The position numbers and the translations under genes were made by a program. From Lachnospiraceae bacterium (GTDB lineage: Bacteria; Bacillota; Clostridia; Lachnospirales; Lachnospiraceae), in the NCBI GenBank assembly GCA_024691305.1, contig JAILNS010000039.1, positions 62,001 to 126,000 of the forward strand: a stretch of 64,000 nucleotides of DNA, read 5' to 3'. Positions within the stretch are counted from its first letter, which is position 1; each line of letters begins with the position of its first letter. Positions 55,506 to 64,000 of this stretch are shown here, piece by piece. The notes under the pieces were generated by a model. The model worked only from the letters and a program-made list of their open reading frames with translations. It did no database searches and was not told the DNA's origin.

Positions 55506-56731
55506 ATATCGTTTTTCACAGATACAACAATATATGCGAACCGGGATATATCGATGCATTTACGAGGCTTGGAATAGAAGTTATCGAGGATGATATGGAG
55601 ATCCGGGAAAAATCGATCCCCGGTGATGTGAGAATAACGACTATTGCGGAATATATTCTTAAGAATAGGCCTATGTTTGTATTCAGTATTAATTTTTTTC
55701 CTTATATATCGGATATCTGTGAGAAATTAAATACGATCTATGTCTGCATCACCGTAGACTGTCCGGTTGCGGAACTGTTTTCCGTTTCGGTAAGAAATGA
55801 ATGCAACCGTATATTTTTATTTGACTCCGCGCAGTATGATCTTTTGAAAAATGAAAATCCGGGACGTATTTTTCATATTCCGCTCGGGGTAAATCCCCAA
55901 ATATCCGATGCGGCGAGGCCGTTCATACCGTCGGATGATACAGTTAGCGAGTATAAATACGGCGTATCTTTTGTCGGCTCTTTATATAATGAAAAAAACC
56001 CATATCGGGATATAGCACCCAAACTGCCGGAACGCACTCGAGGATTTTGTGATGGCATCATTGCTGCCCAGGAGGTACTTGGGGGGATGGATCTTCTCGA
56101 TGCAATAGCGTTATCTTCGTCTGCAGAGTTGTCTCAAACCGTCGATGCATTAGAAGAGTATATGCCTGAAGCACTTAAGTTTAAAGAGGATATGATCACA
56201 GATATTCCGCTTTTTTGGACAGTGGATACCTGCTTTGGGTCGGAACTTACGGTCAGGGACAGGCTGCTTTTTCTGGCTTCGGTTTCGGAAAGCATCAGGG
56301 ACATTGATATTTTACATCTGTTCACAAGAAGCGATATATCAGGACTTGGATCGATAGCACCTGCCATCGCTTTTCACGGCGGAGTTTCCACGCTTAGGGA
56401 AATGCCCGAGGTTTTTGCGGGGAGTAAGATAAATCTGAACATAACGATGCGTCCCATAAGAAGAGGTCTTCCGCAGCGAATATGGGATGTTCTTGGCTGC
56501 GGGGGATTTTTGCTTACGGATGTAAGGAATGATATGCCGGAGGGACTTGTTGCCGGAAAGCATCTTGAAGTGTACGAAGATGTGAGCGATGCCTGTGAAA
56601 AAGTGAGATATTATCTTACACATGAAGATGAGCGGAAGGAAATAGCAAGATCGGGTTATGAGGCAGCCTTAAGTGAAAATATGATCATGAACAGGGTGGT
56701 TTCCATGATCAGGGTGATATCCGAACAGTAA
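55502..56731 (+). CDS. CgeB-like glycosyltransferase 1
   Basis: The 409-residue protein has a DUF3880-like N-terminal half and a C-terminal glycosyltransferase group 1 region (GSLYNEKN, KINLNITMRPIRRGLPQRIWDVLGCGGFLLTD, YYLTHEDERKEIA). These GT-B proteins occur in spore-coat and surface glycan loci. It starts inside the stop of the MocR-like gene, yet its function fits the glycan genes downstream better. It is a diverged paralog of the next gene. Confidence 0.8.
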   Translation: MNIVFHRYNNICEPGYIDAFTRLGIEVIEDDMEIREKSIPGDVRITTIAEYILKNRPMFVFSINFFPYISDICEKLNTIYVCITVDCPVAELFSVSVRNECNRIFLFDSAQYDLLKNENPGRIFHIPLGVNPQISDAARPFIPSDDTVSEYKYGVSFVGSLYNEKNPYRDIAPKLPERTRGFCDGIIAAQEVLGGMDLLDAIALSSSAELSQTVDALEEYMPEALKFKEDMITDIPLFWTVDTCFGSELTVRDRLLFLASVSESIRDIDILHLFTRSDISGLGSIAPAIAFHGGVSTLREMPEVFAGSKINLNITMRPIRRGLPQRIWDVLGCGGFLLTDVRNDMPEGLVAGKHLEVYEDVSDACEKVRYYLTHEDERKEIARSGYEAALSENMIMNRVVSMIRVISEQ

Positions 56732-56755
56732 CTGATTCATTTTTTGGAAAAAAAT

Positions 56756-57946
56756 ATGAAAATTCTTTTTTTGAGCTGGGAAAATTTAGGGACACGTGAT
56801 GTAATAGACGCTATGGTCAGATGCGGTCATGAGGTTATACTTTTAAAAACCTCACAGGAAGGGCTGCTTGGTCCGGATATCGGAAATGAAGTGGCATCTG
56901 CCATGAGGGACAATTCCTGCGATCTGGTTTTCGGAATCAATTATTTTGAAAATGTTGGCAAGGCTGCTGCAGAGCACGGGTTTGATTACTATTCGTGGGT
57001 GTATGACAATCCAAGCTCCCAGTTGTATACCATGAGTGTTACTTATCCTACCAGCCATGTTTATGTTTTTGATACGGATACTTATTACAGGTTACAGTCG
57101 GTAGGAGTAAAGAATATTAAATTTCTTCCTATGGCCGCAGCGCCTGACAGGCTTTCTGAGCAGATCGCGGGATTTAAGATGCCGGGAGAAGACTCAGAGG
57201 GATTTGTGAACGATATTGCTTTTATCGGTTCTTTTTATCATGAAAAGCATAATTTCTATGACCGGATGATTGAAAAAGGCATATCTGCCTATACGGAAGG
57301 ATATTTAAGAGGCCTGATGGAGGCACAAAAGCAGATCTACGGTGTGGATCTGGCCGGAAAGTGCCTAAACGATACGCTTATGGCTGATATGCACACAGCA
57401 CTTCCGTTAGAACCGACAAATGAAAGTTTTATGACAAAAAGAATGCTTTATTCCGAATTTGTGATAAACCGGAAGATCACTTCGGAAGAAAGATTCCAGA
57501 TGATGTCTGCCCTTGGCAGGACATTTGGCACCGGAAGTGGTGAGGGCTACAGGGTTTCTCTTTATACGCATGATGGGTCCATAGATATAAAAGGGTGCAA
57601 AAATAAAGGGGAAACAGATCCGTATCTGGAAGCTCCGAAAGTGTATAACAAGACCCGTATCAACTTAAATATCTCACTTCGAAGCATTGTGAACGGAATT
57701 CCTTTAAGGTGCTTTGATATAATGGGAGCGGGTGGATTCCTGCTTACATCTTATGCCGGTGATATGCAGATGTTTTTTGAAGAGGGAACGGATTACGTCT
57801 CTTTTGAATCTCTTCCGGACCTTTTGGATAAGTGCGGATATTATCTTAAACACGAAGACGAACGTAAAGAGATTGCGCAAAACGGTCTTAAAAGGATAAC
57901 GGAAGCACATACCTTCGATCACCGTATACGTGAGATATTCGGCTGA
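56756..57946 (+). CDS. CgeB-like glycosyltransferase 2
   Basis: ATG 56756 is preferred over an in-frame TTG at 56744; the product is 396 residues. It shares the pattern of its neighbour: GSFYHEKH, RINLNISLRSIVNGIPLRCFDIMGAGGFLLTS and YYLKHEDERKEIA. The likely role is transfer of a sugar onto a surface glycan or protein such as flagellin. The gap to the preceding gene is 24 bp. Confidence 0.8.
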   Translation: MKILFLSWENLGTRDVIDAMVRCGHEVILLKTSQEGLLGPDIGNEVASAMRDNSCDLVFGINYFENVGKAAAEHGFDYYSWVYDNPSSQLYTMSVTYPTSHVYVFDTDTYYRLQSVGVKNIKFLPMAAAPDRLSEQIAGFKMPGEDSEGFVNDIAFIGSFYHEKHNFYDRMIEKGISAYTEGYLRGLMEAQKQIYGVDLAGKCLNDTLMADMHTALPLEPTNESFMTKRMLYSEFVINRKITSEERFQMMSALGRTFGTGSGEGYRVSLYTHDGSIDIKGCKNKGETDPYLEAPKVYNKTRINLNISLRSIVNGIPLRCFDIMGAGGFLLTSYAGDMQMFFEEGTDYVSFESLPDLLDKCGYYLKHEDERKEIAQNGLKRITEAHTFDHRIREIFG

Positions 57947-58023
57947 GGGGGCATATTATTATTTTTTACTAAATATTGTGAAGTTGATGTTTTTCTTGAC
58001 TAAATGTTGTATTATGATTGTGT

Positions 58024-59424
58024 ATGATTAAAGATCATCAAAAAACATTTAACCATCTGCATCTTGTTATCGATGCGGTAGTGGTGGCAATTTCATATCT
58101 GCTTGCCTGGTACTTAAAATTCGGAGCACCATGGCAAAACGAACCACCTGGGCTGTCTACCGAGCAGTATATGATGGCTTTGTGGTTTATTGTGCCCGGT
58201 TATGTGGTCCTGTACTACATGATGAATCTGTATACTCCGAAGAGAGCAACTCTCAGACGGTATGAGATCGTTAATATATTCCAGGCAAACCTGATAGGTA
58301 TGATCGGTATCATCGTAGTTTTGTATGTTGTTAAGCAGATACATTTCTCACGATCGCTGATCCTTATGTTCTTCGGAATAAATATAGTACTTACCACACT
58401 GTTTCGAAGTATCTTAAGAAGCGTACTTGAATACTTCCGCAGGAAGGGATATAACGTCAAATATATTTTGATGGTGGGATATTCCAGAGCAGGAGAAGAA
58501 TACATTAATCGTGTCAGCAATAATCCACAGTGGGGATATGTTATAAGGGGTATTTTGGATGATCATGTGCCGGCGGGGACACTGTATCGTGGAGTCAAGG
58601 TCATAGGTACTATAGATAACCTGGAATACATACTCCCGGAGAACAAACTGGATGAGATAGATATTTCGCTTGCACTCGGAGATTATGACAAGTTGGAAAA
58701 GATTGTTTCGATGTGCGAGAAGTCCGGTGTACATACCAAGTTCATTCCGGATTATAACTCACTGTTTCCGACCAACCCTTATACCGAGGATGTTCTTGGC
58801 TTAAGTGTTGTGAATATCAGAAATGTGCCGCTTGCAGATCCGTTTAATAAGGCAATCAAGAGAATATTTGACCTGGTATTTTCAATATTGGCACTTGTTA
58901 TATCATCGCCTGTAATGCTTGTGACTGCAGTAGCGATCAAGATTACTTCTCCCGGACCGGTATTGTTTAAGCAGGAGAGGATAGGGCTTCACAATAAGCC
59001 TTTTGAAATGTATAAATTCAGGTCTATGGTCGTGCAGAAGGCAGAAGCCGAATCCAAGGAATGGACCACCAAGGATGACCCTCGTGTTACCAGGGTAGGA
59101 CATTTCATAAGGCGTTTCAGCATAGATGAGCTGCCGCAGTTTTTTAATGTATTAAAAGGTGATATGAGCGTGGTCGGGCCAAGACCCGAAAGACCGCAGT
59201 TTGTTGAAAAGTTTAAGGAAGAGATACCCAGGTATATGGTAAAACATCAGGTTCGTCCGGGCCTTACCGGCTGGGCTCAGATAAACGGATACAGAGGCGA
59301 TACGTCTATCAAGAGGCGTGTTGAACACGATATTTATTATATAGAGAACTGGACTCCGGGATTTGATATTAAGATCGTACTTCTTACGGTCTTTAGAATG
59401 TTTATTGATAAAAACGCTTATTAA
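58024..59424 (+). CDS. Polyprenyl-phosphate sugar-phosphotransferase (initiating transferase)
   Basis: The protein has four N-terminal helices, a CoA-binding-like domain (about 145-260) and the bacterial sugar transferase domain (about 275-466) with KRIFDLVFS, GPVLFKQERIG, YKFRSM, RFSIDELPQFFNVLKGDMSVVGPRPE and PGLTGWAQ. It moves hexose-1-phosphate from a UDP sugar to undecaprenyl phosphate, the first step of exopolysaccharide or O-unit assembly. ATG 58024 is taken as the start; a TTG at 58018 is the only other choice, and neither has a clear ribosome site. Confidence 0.9.
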   Translation: MIKDHQKTFNHLHLVIDAVVVAISYLLAWYLKFGAPWQNEPPGLSTEQYMMALWFIVPGYVVLYYMMNLYTPKRATLRRYEIVNIFQANLIGMIGIIVVLYVVKQIHFSRSLILMFFGINIVLTTLFRSILRSVLEYFRRKGYNVKYILMVGYSRAGEEYINRVSNNPQWGYVIRGILDDHVPAGTLYRGVKVIGTIDNLEYILPENKLDEIDISLALGDYDKLEKIVSMCEKSGVHTKFIPDYNSLFPTNPYTEDVLGLSVVNIRNVPLADPFNKAIKRIFDLVFSILALVISSPVMLVTAVAIKITSPGPVLFKQERIGLHNKPFEMYKFRSMVVQKAEAESKEWTTKDDPRVTRVGHFIRRFSIDELPQFFNVLKGDMSVVGPRPERPQFVEKFKEEIPRYMVKHQVRPGLTGWAQINGYRGDTSIKRRVEHDIYYIENWTPGFDIKIVLLTVFRMFIDKNAY

Positions 59425-59469
59425 AAACATATATATATCTTCAGGATATGATACAACAGGAGGTTTATT

Positions 59470-60579
59470 ATGAGTTCATCTGACAACAGGAACCGTAAGA
59501 GGAGAAAAAAGAAAAAGAAAGGAATGAGTGCCGGTCTTAAGGTAGTCATTTTCATAATGGAACTTGTCATCCTTGCTGCAGCGGGCGGTATTCTATATAT
59601 CACCACCAGAACGACCGAGACCGGTAAGGTGGAGATAGCCGAGGAAGACATAGTCATCAACGAAACGGTAAAACAGGCGGAAGAAACTACGATGAAGGGC
59701 TTTAGAAACATAGCACTCTTCGGTGTTGACTCCCGTCAGGACCAGCTCACCAAGAATACCAGATCCGATACGATAATGATAGCAAGTATAGATCAGGATA
59801 CGGGTGAGATAAGACTTGTAAGTGTATACCGTGACACGTATCTGAATCTCGGTAACGATACCTATAATAAATGTAATGCCGCTTATGCAAAAGGCGGTCC
59901 CGAGCAGGCTATCAACATGCTCAACATGAACATGGATATGAATATCACCGACTTTATAACGATCGGATTCCAGGGGCTTATAGATGTCGTTGACGCATTA
60001 AACGGTGTTTCCATAGATGTGCAGGATGCAGAGATAGAGCACCTAAACAACTATCAGAGAAGTATGTTCCTTGATGAGGACGGCGGCGGAAAATTAAATG
60101 ACAATATCGTTCCCGTAACGACGGCAGGTGTCCAGACTTTAAGCGGGCTTCAGGCAACTGCTTATTGCAGGATCAGATATACGGCGGGAGATGACTTCAG
60201 GCGCGCGGAAAGACAGCGTACAGTATTGCTTGCATGCATGGATAAGGCACAGACCGCATCCGTCAGCCAGCTTACCGAGATAGCAAATAATATTTTCGGT
60301 GAAGTATATACTTCGCTTGATCTTGAAGATATCATTTCTCTTTTGGGTGACATCAATAAGTATAAGGTTGTCGGACAGGACGGATTCCCCAATGAGAGTT
60401 TAAGAGCGACAGGTTCCATCGGATCCAAGGGATCGTGTGTTATTCCCGTTACTCTTGAAAATAATGTCAAGTGGCTTCACTGGTTCCTTTTCGGGGATGA
60501 GAGTTACCAGCCCTCAGAGACCGTTAAGCAATGCTCCGAAAAAGTTTATGCCGATACTCATACATATCTTGGTAATTGA
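59470..60579 (+). CDS. LytR-CpsA-Psr (LCP) family protein
   Basis: The 369-residue protein has a very basic cytoplasmic N-terminus, one membrane helix (about 23-46) and an extracellular LCP domain (about 75-340) with FGVDSRQDQ, RSDTIMIASID, SVYRDTYL, NKCNAAYAKGG and the later CRIRYTAGDDFRRAERQR. LCP enzymes move finished glycans from lipid carriers to peptidoglycan or other acceptors. Its place after the initiating transferase supports attachment of the glycan made here. AGGAGG precedes the ATG. Confidence 0.92.
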   Translation: MSSSDNRNRKRRKKKKKGMSAGLKVVIFIMELVILAAAGGILYITTRTTETGKVEIAEEDIVINETVKQAEETTMKGFRNIALFGVDSRQDQLTKNTRSDTIMIASIDQDTGEIRLVSVYRDTYLNLGNDTYNKCNAAYAKGGPEQAINMLNMNMDMNITDFITIGFQGLIDVVDALNGVSIDVQDAEIEHLNNYQRSMFLDEDGGGKLNDNIVPVTTAGVQTLSGLQATAYCRIRYTAGDDFRRAERQRTVLLACMDKAQTASVSQLTEIANNIFGEVYTSLDLEDIISLLGDINKYKVVGQDGFPNESLRATGSIGSKGSCVIPVTLENNVKWLHWFLFGDESYQPSETVKQCSEKVYADTHTYLGN

Positions 60580-60582
60580 TGA

Positions 60583-61530
60583 ATGACCATAAATGAGCAC
60601 AACATAGATGTCATTATACCGACATATAAACCGGACGAGCGGTTTATCCGATGTCTGGAACTTCTGGGTAAACAGACGCGTCCGGTTTCTCATATTCAGA
60701 TCGTTAATACCGGACGGGAGCAGTATGACCTTTTTATGAAAGATCATTCCATTCCCGCATCGGTAAGAACGATCGTCAGTGTTATACATATAACTCCCGA
60801 AGAATTTGATCATGGAAAGACTCGTAATGAAGCAGTGCTTCGCAGTGATTCCGGATTTTTTATAATGATGACCCAGGATGCTCTTCCGTGCGATGAAACT
60901 CTGGTAGAGAATCTGATAAGTCCTCTTGAACTGGATCCGGGGATAGCGGTTTCTTATGCCAGGCAGCTTCCCGCACCCGGCGCATCGGAAACAGAGAAAT
61001 ATGTCAGAGGGTTTAATTATCCCGATAAACCATTGGTCAAATCCAAAGAAGATATAAATACACTCGGGGTAAAAACCTTCTTTTGCTCAAATGTCTGTGC
61101 AGCGTACAGAAGATCCGCATATGATGAAGCCGGAGGATTTATAGAAAAAACTATTTTTAATGAAGATATGATCCTTGCGGCAGGTCTTATTAAAAAAGGA
61201 TATTCTATATCATATACGGCTGATGCAAGGGTGTATCATTCACATAATTACACCTGTAAACAACAGTTTAAGAGAAATTTTGACCTGGCGGTATCCCAGA
61301 CCGATCATCCGGAAGTCTTTTCGGGGATATCTTCAGAGAGCGAAGGGATACGTATGGTAAAAGGATGTATAAGCCATCTTGTGTCCATACATAAGCCGTA
61401 TCTGATACCGGGATTTATCATGAACTGTGCATCCCGGCTGCTGGGATTTAAATTAGGCAAAATATACCGTGTGATCCCAAACGGGATACGAAAGATCCTG
61501 TCATCACAACCGGGCTATTGGACTAAATGA
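60583..61530 (+). CDS. Family 2 glycosyltransferase, rhamnosyltransferase-like
   Basis: The 315-residue GT-A protein shows IDVIIPTYKPDERFIRCLELLGKQT, HGKTRNEAV, MTQDALPCDE and FNEDM, as in rhamnosyltransferases of surface polysaccharide loci. No membrane segment is present. It begins 3 bp after the LCP gene. The sugar it transfers is unknown. Confidence 0.85.
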   Translation: MTINEHNIDVIIPTYKPDERFIRCLELLGKQTRPVSHIQIVNTGREQYDLFMKDHSIPASVRTIVSVIHITPEEFDHGKTRNEAVLRSDSGFFIMMTQDALPCDETLVENLISPLELDPGIAVSYARQLPAPGASETEKYVRGFNYPDKPLVKSKEDINTLGVKTFFCSNVCAAYRRSAYDEAGGFIEKTIFNEDMILAAGLIKKGYSISYTADARVYHSHNYTCKQQFKRNFDLAVSQTDHPEVFSGISSESEGIRMVKGCISHLVSIHKPYLIPGFIMNCASRLLGFKLGKIYRVIPNGIRKILSSQPGYWTK

Positions 61531-61543
61531 AAAAAGGAGAGAC

Positions 61544-62632
61544 ATGTCGGATAATCAGGGGATGAACGCTGAAAAAACCACAGCACCCAAAAGAGAATAT
61601 TATATAGATGTAGCAAGGGTATTCTCGATGATATCCGTTATCGTCATACACGTGGGAGCGATAAACTGGTATGACGGCCCATTCTCAATCTATCCATGGG
61701 GGGTTCTTAATCTTTTTGATATCATGTCAAGGTATTGTGTACCGGTATTCCTTATGATAAGCGGATATCTTTTCCTTGATCCGGGACGCGACATTCCCGT
61801 TAAAAAAATATATACAAGATACCTTCCGAGGATGCTTGCGGCATTCTTTTTCTGGTCTTTTTTATATGCGATCATAACGAGCGGGCTTGCAACACAAAGG
61901 ACTCTCTCAAACGGCGTGTGGCAGAAACTGATCCATGATACTTTTTGGGGACATTATCACATGTGGTATATGTATATAATCATCCCCATGTATATCATCA
62001 CCCCCGCACTTCGTCCGATAGCAAGAGACCGTAAGGCTCTTAAGTATTTTCTGATCGTGTCATATCTGGTCTCTTATCTTTTGACCAGTATCAATATGAT
62101 CCCTCACATTTATGAATACACTGCCAAGTTCACGCAAAGGCTCGAGTTTCAGTTTGTTACCGGCTATGTTTTTTATTACCTTGCGGGATACTATTTCGGC
62201 ACCGAAGAGTTTACGGATAAGGCAAGAAAGATTGTATACGGACTGGGTGTTGCAGGATTTTTATTCACTGTGGCAGTCACTACGATATATGTTCTTGTCG
62301 CACAGTTTCCGAATTCCGAATATCATGAGTACTACACGGCGGGTGTGCCTCTGTTTTCGCTTGCCGCATTTTTGTTTTTCAAAGAAAGATTCAAAGATGT
62401 TGATCCGAATACAAAGATCATGCGGCTGGTGCTCTGGCTTTCAGGGCTTAGCTTCGGGGTGTATATGGCACACGATTTCGGCCTCATAGTATTTAAAAAG
62501 ATAGGGTTCACCGCAGCCGTATGTTCGCCTTTTATCTCGATGCCTCTGATCACATTTCTTGATCTGTGCATTTCGGTAGCGATTGCATGGGTCGTAAGCC
62601 TTATACCCGGCCTCAAAAAATGGGTATTATGA
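61544..62632 (+). CDS. Acyltransferase 3 family membrane protein
   Basis: About ten membrane helices and the family motifs YYIDVARVFSMISVIVIHVG and PVFLMISGYLFL mark an OafA/WecH-type O-acyltransferase. It would acetylate or otherwise acylate surface sugars using cytoplasmic acyl-CoA. AAGGAGA precedes the ATG, 13 bp after the glycosyltransferase gene. It is the last gene of this glycan run. Confidence 0.9.
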   Translation: MSDNQGMNAEKTTAPKREYYIDVARVFSMISVIVIHVGAINWYDGPFSIYPWGVLNLFDIMSRYCVPVFLMISGYLFLDPGRDIPVKKIYTRYLPRMLAAFFFWSFLYAIITSGLATQRTLSNGVWQKLIHDTFWGHYHMWYMYIIIPMYIITPALRPIARDRKALKYFLIVSYLVSYLLTSINMIPHIYEYTAKFTQRLEFQFVTGYVFYYLAGYYFGTEEFTDKARKIVYGLGVAGFLFTVAVTTIYVLVAQFPNSEYHEYYTAGVPLFSLAAFLFFKERFKDVDPNTKIMRLVLWLSGLSFGVYMAHDFGLIVFKKIGFTAAVCSPFISMPLITFLDLCISVAIAWVVSLIPGLKKWVL

Positions 62633-62675
62633 TTTCCTAAAAAATAGAAAAAAATAATAAAATGACTTTTATATA

Positions 62676-62707
62676 TTTCCGAAAAATGGCACAATAAAAT
62701 TCGGAAA
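62676..62707. promoter_or_regulatory. Inverted repeat upstream of clpX
   Basis: TTTCCGAA (62676-62683) and TTCGGAAA (62700-62707) form a perfect 8-bp repeat with a 16-nt centre. No T-run follows. A smaller GCCCG/CGGGC hairpin lies at 62720-62741. The region between the acyltransferase and clpX genes is AT-rich; the repeat may be an operator or a weak terminator. Confidence 0.35.
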
Positions 62708-62759
62708 GTACAGTAAATGGCCCGGATCATTGCTTTCGGGCATACAATAGGTGAATAAA

Positions 62760-64000
62760 ATGAATGATGATATAAAAAATAACGATTACAGGGAAGTGAT
62801 CGATGATGATGATAACGATACCAGGGATGATACAGACGACCGTGAGGAAACAGATGACAAGGATGATACCGACGATCGTGAGGAAGTCTGCTTCATATGC
62901 AGACGTCCCGAGAGTAAAGCCGGCAAGATGTTTCATCTGATGCAGGGGATATGTGTCTGCGAAGATTGCATGAGCAAGACCATGAGTACCGTGTCAAACT
63001 TTGATTATCAGGGACTTCTGAATAACCCCAATATCAGCATACTCAACATGAGCGATCTTCAGGGTGAGGGCGGTATACCCAATAAGCAGAAACTGAAGAA
63101 ACGTAAAAAAGGTGAAAAAGTAAAGCCCATCATAGATATCAAAGACATACCCGCGCCTCACAAGATCAAGGCTTCTTTGGATGAATACGTGGTAGGACAG
63201 GAACATGCCAAAAAGGTAATGAGTGTCGCTGTTTATAATCATTATAAACGTGTGGCTACCGATACCATGGACGATATAGAGATAGAGAAGTCCAATATGC
63301 TCATGATAGGTCCTACGGGATGCGGTAAGACATATCTGGTCAAGACTCTCGCCAAACTTCTTAATGTGCCCCTTGCCATAGCCGATGCCACTTCTCTTAC
63401 GGAAGCCGGATATATCGGTGATGATATAGAAAGCGTTATCAGCAAACTGCTTGCGGCAGCAGGCAATGATGTAGGTAAGGCTGAGCAGGGTATAGTATTT
63501 ATCGATGAGATAGACAAGATAGCCAAGAAGGCGGAAACTCATTCCCGTGATGTCAGCGGTGAATCGGTACAGCAGGGTATGTTAAAACTCCTTGAAGGCG
63601 CAGATGTGGAAGTGCCTGTAGGTTCGAATTCTAAGAATGCGATGGTTCCGCTAGCCACTGTCAACACAAGAAATATCCTATTTATATGCGGCGGAGCATT
63701 CCCGGATCTTGAGGATATAATAAGAAAGAGACTAAACAAACAGACCGGTATCGGTTATTCAGCGGTAATAAAAGATGATTCGGACAAGTCCGCAGATATA
63801 CTCAAGCAGGTCAAAACGGAAGATCTGCGTAAATTCGGTATGATTCCGGAGTTTATAGGCAGACTTCCGGTGGTATTTACCCTTCAGGGACTTGATAAGG
63901 ACATGCTTGTCCAGATCCTCAAGGAGCCTAAAAATGCGATCCTTAAGCAGTATCAAAAGTTGCTCGCGATAGATGAGGTCGATCTTAAGTTTACGGATGA
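62760..64000 (+). CDS. clpX: ClpX-like ATP-dependent protease ATPase, 3' end cut off by the window
   Basis: ATG 62760 follows AGGTGA by 7 nt, and the frame stays open to the window end (413 codons). A 43-residue, very acidic N-terminal extension with a duplicated DDTDDREE block precedes a zinc-binding domain with C44, C47, C67 and C70. The AAA+ core follows with [20 protein letters not shown], Walker A GPTGCGKT, Walker [10 protein letters not shown] and the ClpX block [15 protein letters not shown]. ClpX unfolds substrates for ClpP. The extension is unlike standard ClpX, and no clpP lies beside it, so it may be a specialised copy. Confidence 0.88.
   Translation, partial: MNDDIKNNDYREVIDDDDNDTRDDTDDREETDDKDDTDDREEVCFICRRPESKAGKMFHLMQGICVCEDCMSKTMSTVSNFDYQGLLNNPNISILNMSDLQGEGGIPNKQKLKKRKKGEKVKPIIDIKDIPAPHKIKASLDEYVVGQEHAKKVMSVAVYNHYKRVATDTMDDIEIEKSNMLMIGPTGCGKTYLVKTLAKLLNVPLAIADATSLTEAGYIGDDIESVISKLLAAAGNDVGKAEQGIVFIDEIDKIAKKAETHSRDVSGESVQQGMLKLLEGADVEVPVGSNSKNAMVPLATVNTRNILFICGGAFPDLEDIIRKRLNKQTGIGYSAVIKDDSDKSADILKQVKTEDLRKFGMIPEFIGRLPVVFTLQGLDKDMLVQILKEPKNAILKQYQKLLAIDEVDLKFTD

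Overview
The window looks like chromosomal DNA of a low-to-mid GC Firmicute, most likely a Lachnospiraceae of the Butyrivibrio type. This is inferred from strong GGAGG ribosome binding sites, heavy use of ATA and AGA codons, tightly packed genes, and the family mix: many c-di-GMP proteins, hybrid kinases with a fused receiver, DUF6020, CgeB-like glycosyltransferases and LCP proteins. I see no rRNA, tRNA, CRISPR array, integrase or transposase.

Layout. Bases 1-1933 hold the end of an L-fucose isomerase-type gene and a ROK repressor. Bases 2064-3506 encode a PAS-GGDEF diguanylate cyclase. Bases 3537-6010 hold the most unusual unit: a promoter, a folded leader of about 150 nt, an unclassified reverse transcriptase, and an SPFH/zinc-ribbon protein, followed closely by a 5'-nucleotidase lipoprotein. 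Bases 7844-13734 hold an EAL phosphodiesterase, a soluble PAS-PAS chemoreceptor and a hybrid kinase, then an EamA exporter and cysteine synthase. Bases 16031-25710 are a signalling block: HD-GYP, propeller hybrid kinase, double receiver protein, and a second HD-GYP with an unusual duplicated tail.

Bases 25768-30317 form a drug-response unit: a TetR regulator whose promoter sits inside a perfect 13-bp inverted repeat, a MATE exporter and a rifampin phosphotransferase-like enzyme. A flavodoxin/nitroreductase pair, a BAX inhibitor-1 protein, a UBA/DUF4342 protein, an XRE-type regulator and a small HAD protein follow. Bases 33994-41453 are a nonulosonic (pseudaminic) acid locus (pseF, pseI, pseG, ATP-grasp, DegT-like protein, GT2, GT52-like transferase). 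pseB, pseC and pseH are not seen here. A DUF6020 membrane protein, a WYL regulator and a Wzx-like flippase come next.

Bases 46064-53150 hold a hybrid kinase, a second MATE protein, a ferredoxin-type aldo/keto reductase, an FRG-domain protein and a short MurD. pdxY-like and pdxR-like genes diverge at 53974-54086, and the PdxR-like protein lacks the usual PLP lysine. Bases 55502-62632 encode cell-surface glycan assembly (two CgeB-like transferases, an initiating sugar phosphotransferase, LCP ligase, GT2, acyltransferase). The window ends inside a clpX-like gene with an acidic N-terminal extension. The recurring themes are c-di-GMP turnover and surface glycosylation.
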